Shown piece after piece: positions 1 to 7,978 of a stretch of 64,000 nucleotides of DNA; within the stretch, counting starts at the first letter, position 1; each line of letters begins with the position of its first letter. The translations under genes were made by a program, and so were the position numbers. Source of the DNA: Bifidobacterium tsurumiense (lineage in GTDB: Bacteria; Actinomycetota; Actinomycetes; Actinomycetales; Bifidobacteriaceae); contig NZ_JGZU01000019.1 in assembly GCF_000741765.1 (NCBI RefSeq), positions 1-64,000 of the forward strand, read 5' to 3'. The notes beneath the pieces are model-generated. The model was not told where the DNA came from, did no database searches, and was given only the letters and a program-made list of their open reading frames with translations.

Positions 1-2
1 GC

Positions 3-209
3 TGCGAGTGGGTGCTTTACATGAAGACCGCGGATCCGAGGCCGGAACGATTCGTCACCCCGGAGCTATGGGGGCGGGCGACTGCCGAACTGGCACGGCA
101 TCCCGTCGCCCGCACGGACCATACCGAAGTGCAACGGCCGGCACCCGGAATCGATGCATGGGAAGGAGGTTTCGGCATCAGAAAGGGATGGGCAGGACGA
201 CCACTCTGA
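3..209 (+). CDS. C-terminal fragment of an unidentified protein
   Basis: An open frame enters from the left edge and stops at the TGA ending at 209, giving about 68 residues. The composition looks protein-like: ADPRPERFVTPELW near the start and a Gly/Trp-rich tail ending GIRKGWAGRPL. The start lies outside the window and I do not recognise the family. An overlapping frame to 268 is also open, so the choice of frame is not certain. The gene runs toward the tRNA-Lys on the opposite strand. Confidence 0.4.
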   Translation, partial: CEWVLYMKTADPRPERFVTPELWGRATAELARHPVARTDHTEVQRPAPGIDAWEGGFGIRKGWAGRPL

Positions 210-282
210 CACGCCGTATTAGACACACATTTTGTCCATTAACCCACGTTTTCAACGGTTTGCAGTAATTGCAATGGGTATG

Positions 283-310
283 AAAAAAGCCGGCCCTCGC
301 GGTACCGGCT
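283..310 (-). terminator. Rho-independent terminator of tRNA-Lys
   Basis: Read on the minus strand, AGCCGG (305-310) pairs with CCGGCT (288-293) around an 11-nt loop, followed directly by a run of six T. It lies just downstream of the tRNA gene. Confidence 0.8.
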
Positions 311-318
311 CTGCCATG

Positions 319-391
319 TGCCCCCCCAGGGATTCGAACCCTGAACCCACGACTTAAAAGGACGCTGCTCTAACCGTTGAGCTAGAGGGGC
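319..391 (-). tRNA. tRNA-Lys (UUU anticodon)
   Basis: The minus strand folds as a 73-nt cloverleaf. The acceptor is GCCCCTC with GGGGGGC (one U-G pair), the D stem GCTC/GAGC, the anticodon loop CTTTTAA (anticodon TTT, lysine), and the T arm CAGGG-TTCGAAT-CCCTG. The anticodon stem GCGTC/GTCGT has one U-U mismatch. CCA is not encoded: the discriminator A is followed by CA. A terminator follows. The TTT anticodon makes the lysine assignment firm. Confidence 0.93.
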
Positions 392-652
392 AACAAATGG
401 ATATTCTACATCAACCTTTGACAAGGCGCGTGCATAATTCGCGCAACGCAATGCTTGCCCACTCTAGCAGCCCGAAGGACACAGAATGTCGAATGGTCCA
501 AGTTTTTCAGTCGCGCAAAAGACCTGAGACCGCACCCGCATCGATCAAAGACCAACAAATCCAGCTGCGACCCCAATCTCGTTCCATTTCACAACAGAGA
601 TGCGGAAGCGGAGACCACAAGCTTCCAGCTGCGACCCCAATCTAACTCCATT
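392..652. other. Spacer with a duplicated 3-prime gene end
   Basis: No convincing gene lies here. The region holds the first copy of a 39-bp direct repeat (561-599) whose second copy (625-663) overlaps the last codons of the epimerase gene on the minus strand. Open frames across it lack ribosome sites and look accidental. Confidence 0.6.
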
Positions 653-663
653 TCACAACAGAG
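561..663. repeat. Two 39-bp direct repeats, 64-bp period
   Basis: Copies at 561-599 and 625-663 begin CCAGCTGCGACCCCAATCT and end TCCATTTCACAACAGAG, differing only at three adjacent central bases. The right copy includes the stop codon and last residues of the minus-strand epimerase gene, so the left copy is a duplicate of that gene end and its 3-prime flank. Confidence 0.9.
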
Positions 664-1546
664 TTATCGAGAACGAACGCTCATCCATCTTGCCCGGCTC
701 AAGAATGGTGATGTTGTCTCGGTGTTCAAGCACATCATCATCCGTGTCTGTCGCAGCATGACCAGTCCACGGTTCCAAGGCAATAAACGGCGCATCGGGC
801 TGCGCGGACCAAATGCCAATAAAATCGAATCCGGGGAAGTCGACCTGCACTCCGCGTCCTCTTTTCATCCCTTGCAAAGTTACGGTATTGCTAGGCACAT
901 CGCGCAACACTATGGTGTCAAAATCGAAGCAGGACCGGTTTATGCGCACAGTGTCTGAGTTCTCGACAACCGGGAATGGGTCGGCATAAGAGAGCAGCCC
1001 GCCTTCGACAACCTTTGGTGAGGAAGCGGTCCAAGGCTCGGCAAAATGAAGTTCGTAATCTTCGAAGGTCTCGCCATCTGTCCCAGGCATAGGAACGTTG
1101 AAAGCCGGATGCCCGCCAACTGAAAATGGCATGGGCTCGGAACCAGTATTTTCCACACGGAAGGTCTGCGACAGCGTAGAAGGTCCGGTAATCGCGTAGG
1201 TCATACGCAAGGTAAATGCATAAGGGTAGATTTCCCGGGTCGAAGGGGAATCGCTGAGTTCGTAGGTCACGGCATCGCCTGCAGCGGCGACCTCAACAAT
1301 ATGGTGCTCAAAATCCCGAGCGAAACCGTGTTTGGGGATTCGGCTCTCTCCGGCCGCAGAGCGCTGAACTGCTGAGCCAGGTGCCCCGACAGCAGGAAAC
1401 AGCACAGGAGCTGATCTGTCCCACCACTTCGGATCGCCCTGCCACAGATATTCCTTGCCATCTTTGGCGAGGCTGACCAACTGAGCCCCGTCTGAGTCGA
1501 TTGTGGCACTCAAAGACCCGTTGCTGATTACTGTGCGTTGCGACAT
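653..1546 (-). CDS. Aldose 1-epimerase family protein (LacX/GalM-like)
   Basis: A 297-residue protein of the galactose mutarotase fold, which interconverts alpha and beta anomers of hexoses or phosphorylated sugars. Family signatures are PKHGFARD at residues 71-78, SVGGHPAFNVP around 142-152 with the conserved His, and FIALEPWTGHA around 255, which holds the likely catalytic Glu. Its length and motifs fit the LacX-type subgroup better than classical GalM. There is no signal peptide, so it is cytoplasmic. The ATG is preceded by GAAAGG on the minus strand. The gene stands alone, with no galactose genes adjacent, so the real substrate is unclear. Its last codons lie in a 39-bp duplicated segment. 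Confidence 0.88.
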   Translation of the reverse strand: MSQRTVISNGSLSATIDSDGAQLVSLAKDGKEYLWQGDPKWWDRSAPVLFPAVGAPGSAVQRSAAGESRIPKHGFARDFEHHIVEVAAAGDAVTYELSDSPSTREIYPYAFTLRMTYAITGPSTLSQTFRVENTGSEPMPFSVGGHPAFNVPMPGTDGETFEDYELHFAEPWTASSPKVVEGGLLSYADPFPVVENSDTVRINRSCFDFDTIVLRDVPSNTVTLQGMKRGRGVQVDFPGFDFIGIWSAQPDAPFIALEPWTGHAATDTDDDVLEHRDNITILEPGKMDERSFSITLL

Positions 1547-1929
1547 GACGAGACCTTTCTCGATTGACAGGTTATTGGTAATAAGCGCACACCCATTCTA
1601 CAGTTCAGGCAAATCCGGGCGGTGTGCCTGAAAGCGAACAATAACTAATGGCGGCCAGCGGCGGCAGACAAAGGCCAACAATGGCTGAACATGCATAGTG
1701 TAGGCACCGCAATGCGTGGCCGCTAGGCGACTAGGCCACTAGCGAGAGCCTATATATCACCAGCACTCATGAGATTATGCAACATATATACAAGTGGTGG
1801 CGGCAACCGTTTTCAGTTGTCGCCACCACTTCAGGCAATCAGTGCTCGAAACTAGCCAGACTGCCCAAAACGAAAATATTCAGCCGAGATATAACCCAGC
1901 CAGATTGCTCGCTGCCTAAGCTTCGAAAA
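1547..1929. other. Intergenic region with one strong hairpin
   Basis: No gene recognised. Apart from the hairpin at 1792-1831, nothing interpretable was seen in this 383-nt stretch. It contains the promoter region of the epimerase gene, but no promoter could be fixed. Confidence 0.5.
1792..1831 (-). terminator. Long hairpin after the glutaredoxin gene
   Basis: AAGTGGTGGCGGCAAC (1792-1807) pairs with GTTGTCGCCACCACTT (1816-1831) over 16 positions, with one G-U type pair and an 8-nt loop. There is no T run on either side, so termination would be atypical. It lies about 100 nt past the stop of the minus-strand glutaredoxin gene. Confidence 0.5.
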
Positions 1930-2202
1930 CTACTGCAACATGCCGAGGGCTTCGAGCTTATTCTTGATATCGGTTGCGGAAGGCTCCACGAAGTGGGTTC
2001 CGTCAGCAAAAAGCACCACTGGGATATGCTTTTGACCGCTGATCTCCACTGCCTTTTCTGCAGCGCCATCTTCGGATTCGATATCGTGCCATACGTAGTC
2101 GGCACCGTAAGTCTTCAATGCTGCCTTGGCGCGGGTGCAGTCGCCGCACCAATCAGCTCCATACACATGGATTTCGTTATTGTTCACTGCGGTCTCTGCC
2201 AT
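1930..2202 (-). CDS. Glutaredoxin-like protein with CGDC redox site
   Basis: A 90-residue thioredoxin-fold protein with the active-site motif CGDC at residues 19-22, preceded by VYGADW, and a cis-proline motif HIPVVLF at about 59-65. These are the hallmarks of small glutaredoxin or mycoredoxin-type proteins that reduce mixed disulfides in the cytoplasm. The start at MAETAV is chosen because AAGGAGG (2208-2214, minus strand) sits 5 nt upstream. A longer frame starting nine codons earlier would put that ribosome site inside the gene. Actinobacteria commonly use mycothiol, but bifidobacteria are not known to me to make it, so the physiological thiol is open. Confidence 0.88.
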   Translation of the reverse strand: MAETAVNNNEIHVYGADWCGDCTRAKAALKTYGADYVWHDIESEDGAAEKAVEISGQKHIPVVLFADGTHFVEPSATDIKNKLEALGMLQ

Positions 2203-2528
2203 GCGAGCCTCCTTATGATCGTGCTTCAATCATCGCTTGGCTATATGCAACTGCATATTCGCCGCGACGATCACCTCAATGAATGTATCGTATTTGGCGA
2301 CTATGCGCTTCAAGAGAACGCAGGAATATTATTGTGACACATCCTCCATTGGATGGATGGTATTCCGTATTCAATTCGTTGTTAAACACAAGAAGGGCGG
2401 CCGGAAATGGATTCCAGTCGCCTATACGTTGTCGCCTATACGTTATTCATGCGGTGCTTTATATGTGCACATGTGGTCGGACTCAATGCGCAGACTCACG
2501 AATCGGCCGCGCACAAGATAGCGCAATA
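2203..2528. other. Intergenic region without recognised features
   Basis: Between the glutaredoxin promoter region and the 3-prime end of the ABC permease gene. It contains the AAGGAGG site of the glutaredoxin gene near 2208; I see no other gene or clear terminator. Confidence 0.4.
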
Positions 2529-3191
2529 TTAGAAACTTGCATTCAACCTGCGCTCGCACCAATGCTGCAACCATGTGAGCACCGTGCTGAAGAGCAGATA
2601 TATCAAGCCGACTTCGACATACAACACCAGTGGCTCGTAATACACGGCGACGATTCGTTGTGCCGACATGAACATCTCCACCACAGTGATATTGGCAGCC
2701 AGCGAAGTATCTTTCACCAAACCGATAAACGTATTGAATAGCGCGGGGAATGCGGATCGAAAGGCTTGCGGAAGCACGATGCGCCGCATAATCGTCAAAT
2801 ACGGCATATTGACGGTGTATCCCGCTTCAAACTGTCCTTGCGGAACGGCAAGAATCGCGCCACGCAAAGTTTCTGAAGCATATGCGCCCACATTAAGCGA
2901 GAATGCTATCACCGCCGCTGGGAAGGCGGGAAGCGTAATGCCTATGGAAGGCAGGCCAAAGAAGATGACAAAAAGTTGCACAAGCAGTGGCGTGCCACGG
3001 AAAACCCATACATAAAACTGCACAATCTGCTTGACCACAGGCACATTGGTGACTTGCACGAGTGCCGCGGCAATGGCGATAAGCATGCCTATGGCGAATG
3101 AAATCAAGGTAAGGGGAATGGTTACCGTGATGCCTGGGATTATCAGCTTGCCAAAGGATTCAATGATGATATTCCATATGCGAGCATCCAT
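2529..3191 (-). CDS. Polar amino acid ABC transporter permease
   Basis: A 220-residue integral membrane protein of the HisM/GlnP family. Hydrophobic segments occupy about residues 12-45, 50-75, 80-105 and 180-210. The cytoplasmic coupling motif is seen as EAGYTV at about 142-147 followed by MRRIVLPQAF, and the N-terminal family motif VFRGTPLLVQLF is present. It forms the channel of the importer encoded upstream (ATPase 4650-5462, receptor 3464-4273), all on the minus strand. It lies 272 nt past the receptor gene, with an 11-bp inverted repeat in the gap. The substrate cannot be read from the sequence; the family includes cystine, glutamine and histidine importers. Confidence 0.93.
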   Translation of the reverse strand: MDARIWNIIIESFGKLIIPGITVTIPLTLISFAIGMLIAIAAALVQVTNVPVVKQIVQFYVWVFRGTPLLVQLFVIFFGLPSIGITLPAFPAAVIAFSLNVGAYASETLRGAILAVPQGQFEAGYTVNMPYLTIMRRIVLPQAFRSAFPALFNTFIGLVKDTSLAANITVVEMFMSAQRIVAVYYEPLVLYVEVGLIYLLFSTVLTWLQHWCERRLNASF

Positions 3192-3347
3192 AGGCTCCCA
3201 CCTCCATACAATGTTTCGAACGCTGTTTCTGTGCCATCATAGGCATATCAATCGGCGCAATCAGGCGATATCGCCAAGGTTGTATGCGTATTGCGTTTAT
3301 AGCTGAATGCTGACGGATTCCAGTGGTTTCGACAGGATAAACAAGGC

Positions 3348-3398
3348 ATGGTGGATGGAGATCCTGCGAGGTAATCCTTAGCTGACCCCATCCACCAT
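3348..3398 (-). promoter_or_regulatory. 11-bp inverted repeat between receptor and permease genes
   Basis: ATGGTGGATGG (3348-3358) and CCATCCACCAT (3388-3398) are perfectly complementary around a 29-nt loop. On the minus strand this forms a hairpin in the transcribed spacer between receptor and permease genes. No T run follows. It may stabilise the receptor mRNA 3-prime end or partly terminate; this is inference. Confidence 0.6.
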
Positions 3399-3449
3399 TT
3401 CACTTCTGTTGTACTGGTGCGCCGAGCCTTTGCTCGACCCGGCCCTGTC

Positions 3450-3472
3450 GCTCAGTCAATGTCTTACTGAGC
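3450..3472 (-). repeat. Short hairpin at the receptor stop codon
   Basis: GCTCAGT (3450-3456) pairs with ACTGAGC (3466-3472) with a 9-nt loop, overlapping the 3-prime end of the receptor gene. Confidence 0.45.
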
Positions 3473-4273
3473 CTTGGAAACATCCTCTCCGAAGTAGGTT
3501 TCGGAGATCTTCGCAAGCGTTCCGTCCTGCTGCAGCTTGGCGATGGCGTCATTGACGGCCTTGACCAGATCGTCACTGCCCTTGCGGAACGGCAGATAAC
3601 CGGATGCCACGCTTTCGGACTTCACGGCAGCCTTGATGTCCGCGTCGGGCTTCTGCTTCATATAGTCGAGGAATGCGAGTCCGTCATTCACCGTGGCGTC
3701 GGCGCGACCCGAAGTGATGGTATCAACTGCCTGGCTGAAATCATTGACCTGAACGATTTCAGCACCGTACTTCTGAGCGGTTGCATTCCAATTGCTGGTC
3801 ATGGTTTCAGCAGCCTTCTTGCCGGTGAGGTCTTCGAAGGATGTGATGGAGTTGTTGTCCTTGGTGGTGACGATCACGCCATACGAATATGAATACGGAT
3901 CGCTGAAATCGTACTTCTGCTTGCGTTCATCCGAAGTGCCGATTTCATTGGCTACAGTGTCATACTTCTTGGTATCCAAGCCTGCCAGCAAGGAGTCGAA
4001 GTTGGCTTCTTCAAACTTTGCAGTGACGCCGAGTTCCTTGGCAATGGCTTTCATGACATCGACATCGTAGCCGGTGAGTTCATTGGTTGAAGAATCATGA
4101 TAGGTGAAAGGCGCATAGGTACCTTCGGTGCCTACGACGATCTCGCCCTTGCTCTTGATTTCTTCCAAAGCGCTTTGCGAGCTATTGGTGCTGCTGCAGC
4201 CGGCGATGGCGACGAGGGCGGCTGCGCTGGCTACGACCGCTACTGACGAGCGGAACAGTGAACTTAGTGACAT
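3464..4273 (-). CDS. Amino acid ABC transporter substrate-binding lipoprotein
   Basis: A 269-residue family 3 solute-binding protein. The N-terminus MSLSSLFRSS, a hydrophobic stretch and the lipobox LVAIAGC (Cys26) show a membrane-anchored lipoprotein. Family motifs are GEIVVGTEGTYAPFTYHD, LTGYDVDVMKAIAKELG and an RKGSDDLVKAVNDAIAKL tail. The start is set at 4273 because AAGGAG (4281-4286) lies 7 nt upstream; a longer open frame has no ribosome site and would bury the signal sequence. It delivers an amino acid to the permease 2529-3191. The gene is separated from the ATPase by 376 nt with two strong hairpins, which may give the receptor its own mRNA stability. Confidence 0.93.
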   Translation of the reverse strand: MSLSSLFRSSVAVVASAAALVAIAGCSSTNSSQSALEEIKSKGEIVVGTEGTYAPFTYHDSSTNELTGYDVDVMKAIAKELGVTAKFEEANFDSLLAGLDTKKYDTVANEIGTSDERKQKYDFSDPYSYSYGVIVTTKDNNSITSFEDLTGKKAAETMTSNWNATAQKYGAEIVQVNDFSQAVDTITSGRADATVNDGLAFLDYMKQKPDADIKAAVKSESVASGYLPFRKGSDDLVKAVNDAIAKLQQDGTLAKISETYFGEDVSKAQ

Positions 4274-4649
4274 GTGTCTTCTCCTTGTTATTTCCAACAA
4301 ATTGTCAGGTGTGTTGATATTGGTAAGTATTGGTTTTATGTGGTTCAGCAGCCTGCATCCACGTTTTTGCAATTCTGCTGCGCTGTCCTCTCAGACAGCG
4401 TTGCGGTTCTGCACGATTTGTTCTGGAACAAGTCACGCAGAACCATGAGTGAACGGGCTGTACGGCAGTCGCGGTAGCAGTCGCATGCACACCGTCTCAT
4501 GATCGCGTGTCCGATTGGGCTCGCCGACCAAGGCAATCATTCCGCAAACCCAGCATTACTGCCGAGATGCGATAGCAATGCTCGTGGTACGAAGAGCCAT
4601 CCGAGACGAGCAAGCTGCACTGTGAGTGCGGCGGCTCATACTCGTTGGA
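4274..4649. other. Spacer between ABC ATPase and receptor genes
   Basis: This 376-nt stretch holds no gene. Its left part carries the structured element at 4381-4444 and the AAGGAG ribosome site for the receptor. The rest, 4445-4649, shows nothing I can name. Confidence 0.5.
4381..4444 (-). promoter_or_regulatory. Structured leader: 40-bp near-palindrome plus second hairpin
   Basis: On the minus strand, arms GGTTCTGCGTGACTTGTTC (4426-4444) and GAACAAATCGTGCAGAACC (4405-4423) meet around a 2-nt loop; 16 of 19 positions are exact complements. In minus-strand RNA two of the three exceptions become G-U pairs; in plus-strand RNA they do not. It is followed by CGCTGTC/GACAGCG (4381-4400). The block sits between the ATPase and receptor genes. 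I recognise no known riboswitch class. Confidence 0.6.
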
Positions 4650-5462
4650 TCAACAACCGGGGACTCCGCCCACTTGCACGAAGGACGATAGGAATTCTGC
4701 GGTTCGTGGATGTTCAGGGTGATCGAAGAGTTGTTCAGGCGACCCCTGTTCAACAATGCGCCCATGCTCAACGAACACCATGTGATGAGACGCATCTCGG
4801 GCGAATCGCATTTCATGGGTAGCCATCAACATCGTCATGCCTTCATGGGCAAGTTGTGCGATGGTTTGCAGGACACCTCCAACCATCTCGGGATCAAGTG
4901 CAGATGTCGGCTCGTCCAGAACCAGCAGATCAGGATCCAAGGCAATGGCCCGTGCGATGCCGACTCGTTGTTGTTGTCCGCCGGAAAGCGTGCTGGGATG
5001 ACGATCCGCAAAATCCGCCATGCCCACGCGGTCAAGCTGCTCAAGTGCCAGCTTGTTCGCCTGTGATTTGCTCATGCCCTGCGCATAGATCAGGCCTTCG
5101 GTGACATTTTGCAGAACGGTCTTATTGGCAAAAAGATTGTAATTCTGGAACACAAATCCAACTCGAGAGCGCAATTGCTTGATTTCTCTGGCGCTCGCAT
5201 TCGCTAAATCCACTTCAAGCGGGCTATGAGACGTGTCGGAGCCCTGAGCGGCCTCGCCTTTGGCGCGAGAATTGTCTCCTGTAAAACGGATGCTGCCAGC
5301 TTCGGGACGCTCGAGACCGTCGATTATGCGCAATAACGTGGATTTGCCTGAACCAGAGGGGCCAATGATGGTGACAATATGACGGTCGGTGATGTCAAGA
5401 TCAAGTCCATCGAGCACCGTGGTGCCGTCGAATCGCTTGGTGATTCCCCGTAGCTCTATCAT
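4650..5462 (-). CDS. Amino acid ABC transporter ATP-binding protein
   Basis: A 270-residue nucleotide-binding subunit. Walker A is GPSGSGKST (residues 34-42), the Q-loop VFQNYNLFANKTVLQNV, the signature LSGGQQQRVGIARA, Walker B LLVLDEPTSALDP, and the switch His in MATHEMRFARD. This is the GlnQ/HisP type. A polar insertion of about 25 residues (around 66-92, rich in Ser, Ala and Asp) lies between Walker A and the Q-loop and is unusual for the family. The start MIELRG is preferred, with AGGGACGG upstream; the open frame extends 11 codons further to a GTG. It powers the permease 2529-3191. Confidence 0.93.
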   Translation of the reverse strand: MIELRGITKRFDGTTVLDGLDLDITDRHIVTIIGPSGSGKSTLLRIIDGLERPEAGSIRFTGDNSRAKGEAAQGSDTSHSPLEVDLANASAREIKQLRSRVGFVFQNYNLFANKTVLQNVTEGLIYAQGMSKSQANKLALEQLDRVGMADFADRHPSTLSGGQQQRVGIARAIALDPDLLVLDEPTSALDPEMVGGVLQTIAQLAHEGMTMLMATHEMRFARDASHHMVFVEHGRIVEQGSPEQLFDHPEHPRTAEFLSSFVQVGGVPGC

Positions 5463-5618
5463 ATTCCGTCCCTGTGCCGCGTGGCTTGCCGCCACATGAC
5501 GTTGTCGTGACCACCGCGGTCGCGATAGGCGAGTGCGCCCACTTCGATCCGGCCATCCGGTTTGTGATTCGTCGTTTACTTTACCGTGTTTTACACCTCT
5601 GCTCTTAGAGTGAACATC

Positions 5619-7160
5619 ATGTCATGCACAACAATTCTTGTAGGAAAATCCGCTTCGTACGATGGCTCGACGATTGTCGCCCGGAATGATGACTCCGGAA
5701 GTGGCAAATATGATCCAAAGCGCTTTGTCGCAGTGCTCCCTGAGGATCAGACCCGACATTACCGCAGCACGCTCAGCCATGTTTCGATAGAGCTACCGGA
5801 TAATCCTTGCTCGTACAGCATCGTTCCGAACGCACTGCCAAATCGTGGCATCCTTGCCGAATGTGGTATTAGTGAGCGCAATGTGGGCATGAGTGCCACG
5901 GAGACCATTGCCGTCAATGAGCGCGTCCTGGCCGCAGATCCCATGGTTGCCTTGAAAACTGCGCAGGGCGAGCCCGGAGACGAGGGATATCTTCCTGAGC
6001 AGGCAGGTGGCATCGGTGAGGAAGATTTCATTACTCTTGTTCTTCCATATGTGCACACAGCACGAGAAGGCGTTGAGCGTCTTGGCAAACTGTTGGAAGA
6101 GTACGGAACTTATGAGGCCAACGGCATCATCTTGAGTGATGTGAATGATATTTGGTATGTGGAAACCATAGGCGGTCATCATTGGATTGCCCGACGCTTG
6201 CCTGATGATTGTTATGCCGCTATTCCCAATCAGCTTGGATTGGATGATTTCGATGTGCGGGATGCCCTGGGCGAGCAGCGGGAACATATGTGCAGCGCCG
6301 ACTTGTTGGAATTCATAGAAGAACACCATCTGGATCGTACGATGAGCGATGATCCTGAACATGTGAAACATTTGAATCCACGGGATTTATTCGGTACTCG
6401 CACCACCAAAGACCATATTTATAACACCCCGCGCGCGTGGTATATGCAGCGGTACTTGAATCCCAGCGAAGATTGGGACTCTCCGCAAGCTCGATATACG
6501 CCGATTTCCGATGATCTGCCTTGGTGTCGCAGGCCGGAAGTCAAGATAAGCATTGAAGATGTGGACTTCCTCATGAGTTCGCATTATGAGGATACGCCAT
6601 ATGATCCGTACGGAACCCAAGGAACCGCGGAAACCCGGCATCGTTATCGTCCTATCGGTATCAATCGCAATGGTCAGCTGGGTGTGCTGCAGATCCGTCC
6701 ATATGCACCGGAGGCATGGCGTTCGGTTATGTGGATTTCATACGGTTCGAATCCATTCACCTCGGTTGCGCCGTTCTATACCAATGTGCGGAGCACGCCG
6801 GAATATCTCAGCAATACCACTGCTGAGGTGAGCACTGCATCCTTCTACTGGACGAACCGTATCATTGCTGCGCTCGCGGACTCGCATTATATGGACACGA
6901 GCAATTTCATTGAGCAATATCGAGAAAATGTGCTGTCGTTCGGGCATGCACTAGTTCATGACACCGATGCCGCGATGCGCAGTAGTGAAGCATCCTCTCG
7001 GGATGAAAAAGCCGATGCCAGTGAGGTTATGGAATCCGCTAACCAGCAGATGAGTGACTATTTGCAGCGTGAGACCGGCGACCTGCTGGCAAAGGTGCTG
7101 TATACCGTCAGCAACAATATGCATAATTCCTTTGCCATGTCAGATCGTTGGAATGACTGA
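5619..7160 (+). CDS. C69-family dipeptidase (PepD type)
   Basis: A 513-residue N-terminal-nucleophile hydrolase of peptidase family C69 that hydrolyses dipeptides in the cytoplasm. It begins MSCTTILVGKSASYDGSTI, matching the family start in which the Cys (residue 3) is the nucleophile; then VARNDDSGSG, and a central block with WYVETIGGHHWIARRLPDD. The length suits the family. The start at 5619 is taken because the Cys-Thr-Thr-Ile motif must be near the N-terminus; an upstream ATG at 5586 would add 11 residues. It diverges from the ABC transporter genes across 156 nt and ends in a strong terminator. Functional pairing with the amino-acid importer is plausible but not shown. Confidence 0.92.
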   Translation: MSCTTILVGKSASYDGSTIVARNDDSGSGKYDPKRFVAVLPEDQTRHYRSTLSHVSIELPDNPCSYSIVPNALPNRGILAECGISERNVGMSATETIAVNERVLAADPMVALKTAQGEPGDEGYLPEQAGGIGEEDFITLVLPYVHTAREGVERLGKLLEEYGTYEANGIILSDVNDIWYVETIGGHHWIARRLPDDCYAAIPNQLGLDDFDVRDALGEQREHMCSADLLEFIEEHHLDRTMSDDPEHVKHLNPRDLFGTRTTKDHIYNTPRAWYMQRYLNPSEDWDSPQARYTPISDDLPWCRRPEVKISIEDVDFLMSSHYEDTPYDPYGTQGTAETRHRYRPIGINRNGQLGVLQIRPYAPEAWRSVMWISYGSNPFTSVAPFYTNVRSTPEYLSNTTAEVSTASFYWTNRIIAALADSHYMDTSNFIEQYRENVLSFGHALVHDTDAAMRSSEASSRDEKADASEVMESANQQMSDYLQRETGDLLAKVLYTVSNNMHNSFAMSDRWND

Positions 7161-7201
7161 GCTGCGGCATGTGCAGTGATATCTGATTCTTTGGGAAGCG
7201 G

Positions 7202-7246
7202 AATTCAAGGGGTGCGGCTGTGTGGTCGCACCCCTTGAATTGTTTT
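7202..7246 (+). terminator. Rho-independent terminator of the dipeptidase gene
   Basis: AATTCAAGGGGTGCG (7202-7216) pairs perfectly with CGCACCCCTTGAATT (7227-7241), 15 bp with a 10-nt loop, followed by GTTTTG. Confidence 0.85.
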
Positions 7247-7445
7247 GCTGCACAGCTGGTAATGCTGACGGTTCTCGCATGTGTGTGATGTTGACTCTCT
7301 TCCTTGATTCATCTGATCACACCTTTGGCGATGGGAACATCATCTACAGGATGCGCGGATTTAGAGGCTATTATTGGCTTCCTTCAATTTGTCTCTTATG
7401 CATGTTCCACATGTTCGGATTTGTTCGACACAATTGAAAAATGAG

Positions 7446-7474
7446 TTGACACAACTGACTGCTCACTTTAATAT
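7446..7474 (+). promoter_or_regulatory. Promoter of the DUF2089 operon
   Basis: TTGACA (7446-7451), a 17-nt spacer and TAATAT (7469-7474) form a near-consensus housekeeping promoter 40 nt before the start codon. GACACAATTGA and GACACAACTGA form a direct repeat around the -35 element, a possible regulator site. The DNA after the -10 is very AT-rich. Confidence 0.75.
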
Positions 7475-7514
7475 TATTAATATAATTTTATCTTTATTAA
7501 AGAAAGGGAGTGGT

Positions 7515-7805
7515 ATGAAGCATCTGCCGGAGTGGCTAGCGAATCTGGCGGACGAGGATATAGCCTTTATCAAGAATTTTATGTTGGCATCTGGCTCCTT
7601 GAAACGAATGGCACAGCTTTACCAAGTCTCATACCCAACGATGAGAGTCCGGCTTGATAAGCTCATCGACAAAATCCGCCTAAACGATAGCGGAGACGAA
7701 GATCCATTTGTCTTACTTGTAAAAAGTCTTGCAATTGACGAGAAATATGACGTTGACACGGCTCGCGTGCTCATAGAAGAGTACAGGAAAAGGAAGGATG
7801 AATGA
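7515..7805 (+). CDS. DUF2089 family protein
   Basis: A 96-residue protein matching the DUF2089 pattern: LPEWLANLADEDIAFIKNF near the N-terminus, then ASGSLKRMAQLYQVSYPTMR and RLDKLIDKI, a helix-turn-helix-like stretch. The zinc-ribbon start seen in some longer family members is absent. The start at 7515 follows AAAGGGAG; the open frame extends upstream, but without a ribosome site and across the promoter. The stop overlaps the next gene start. Proteins of this family are thought to regulate membrane-stress genes in Gram-positives; here that role is inferred only from the helix-turn-helix-like region and the small membrane protein beside it. Confidence 0.82.
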   Translation: MKHLPEWLANLADEDIAFIKNFMLASGSLKRMAQLYQVSYPTMRVRLDKLIDKIRLNDSGDEDPFVLLVKSLAIDEKYDVDTARVLIEEYRKRKDE

Positions 7806-7978
7806 TGAGTGCCGCAGTTTTTGCCCCGATAATTACGATTTTGCTGGTGGCTGTCGCATGCGCTTTAGTCTATTTTGCCGGCAGAAGCTTGATCCGCTAT
7901 TCACAAGCTGCAAGGAAAGGAGATGTGTCACAAAAAAAGAATCGTGAGAATAAGAAAATAACTCTTCATGATCTGTGA
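7802..7978 (+). CDS. Small single-span membrane protein
   Basis: A 58-residue protein. After MMSAAVFAP comes one hydrophobic helix (about residues 8-27, IITILLVAVACALVYFAG) and a basic cytoplasmic tail with KKNRENKK. Its ATG overlaps the DUF2089 stop by four bases and AAGGAAGG lies just upstream, so the two are almost certainly co-translated. I do not recognise a family. It could sense or anchor at the membrane for the DUF2089 protein, which is inference. Confidence 0.7.
   Translation: MMSAAVFAPIITILLVAVACALVYFAGRSLIRYSQAARKGDVSQKKNRENKKITLHDL

Noticed and set aside
4274-4649. A known riboswitch (TPP or SAM type)
   Set aside because: The hairpins have no conserved core of either class; only a CTGAGAG-like fragment resembles one.
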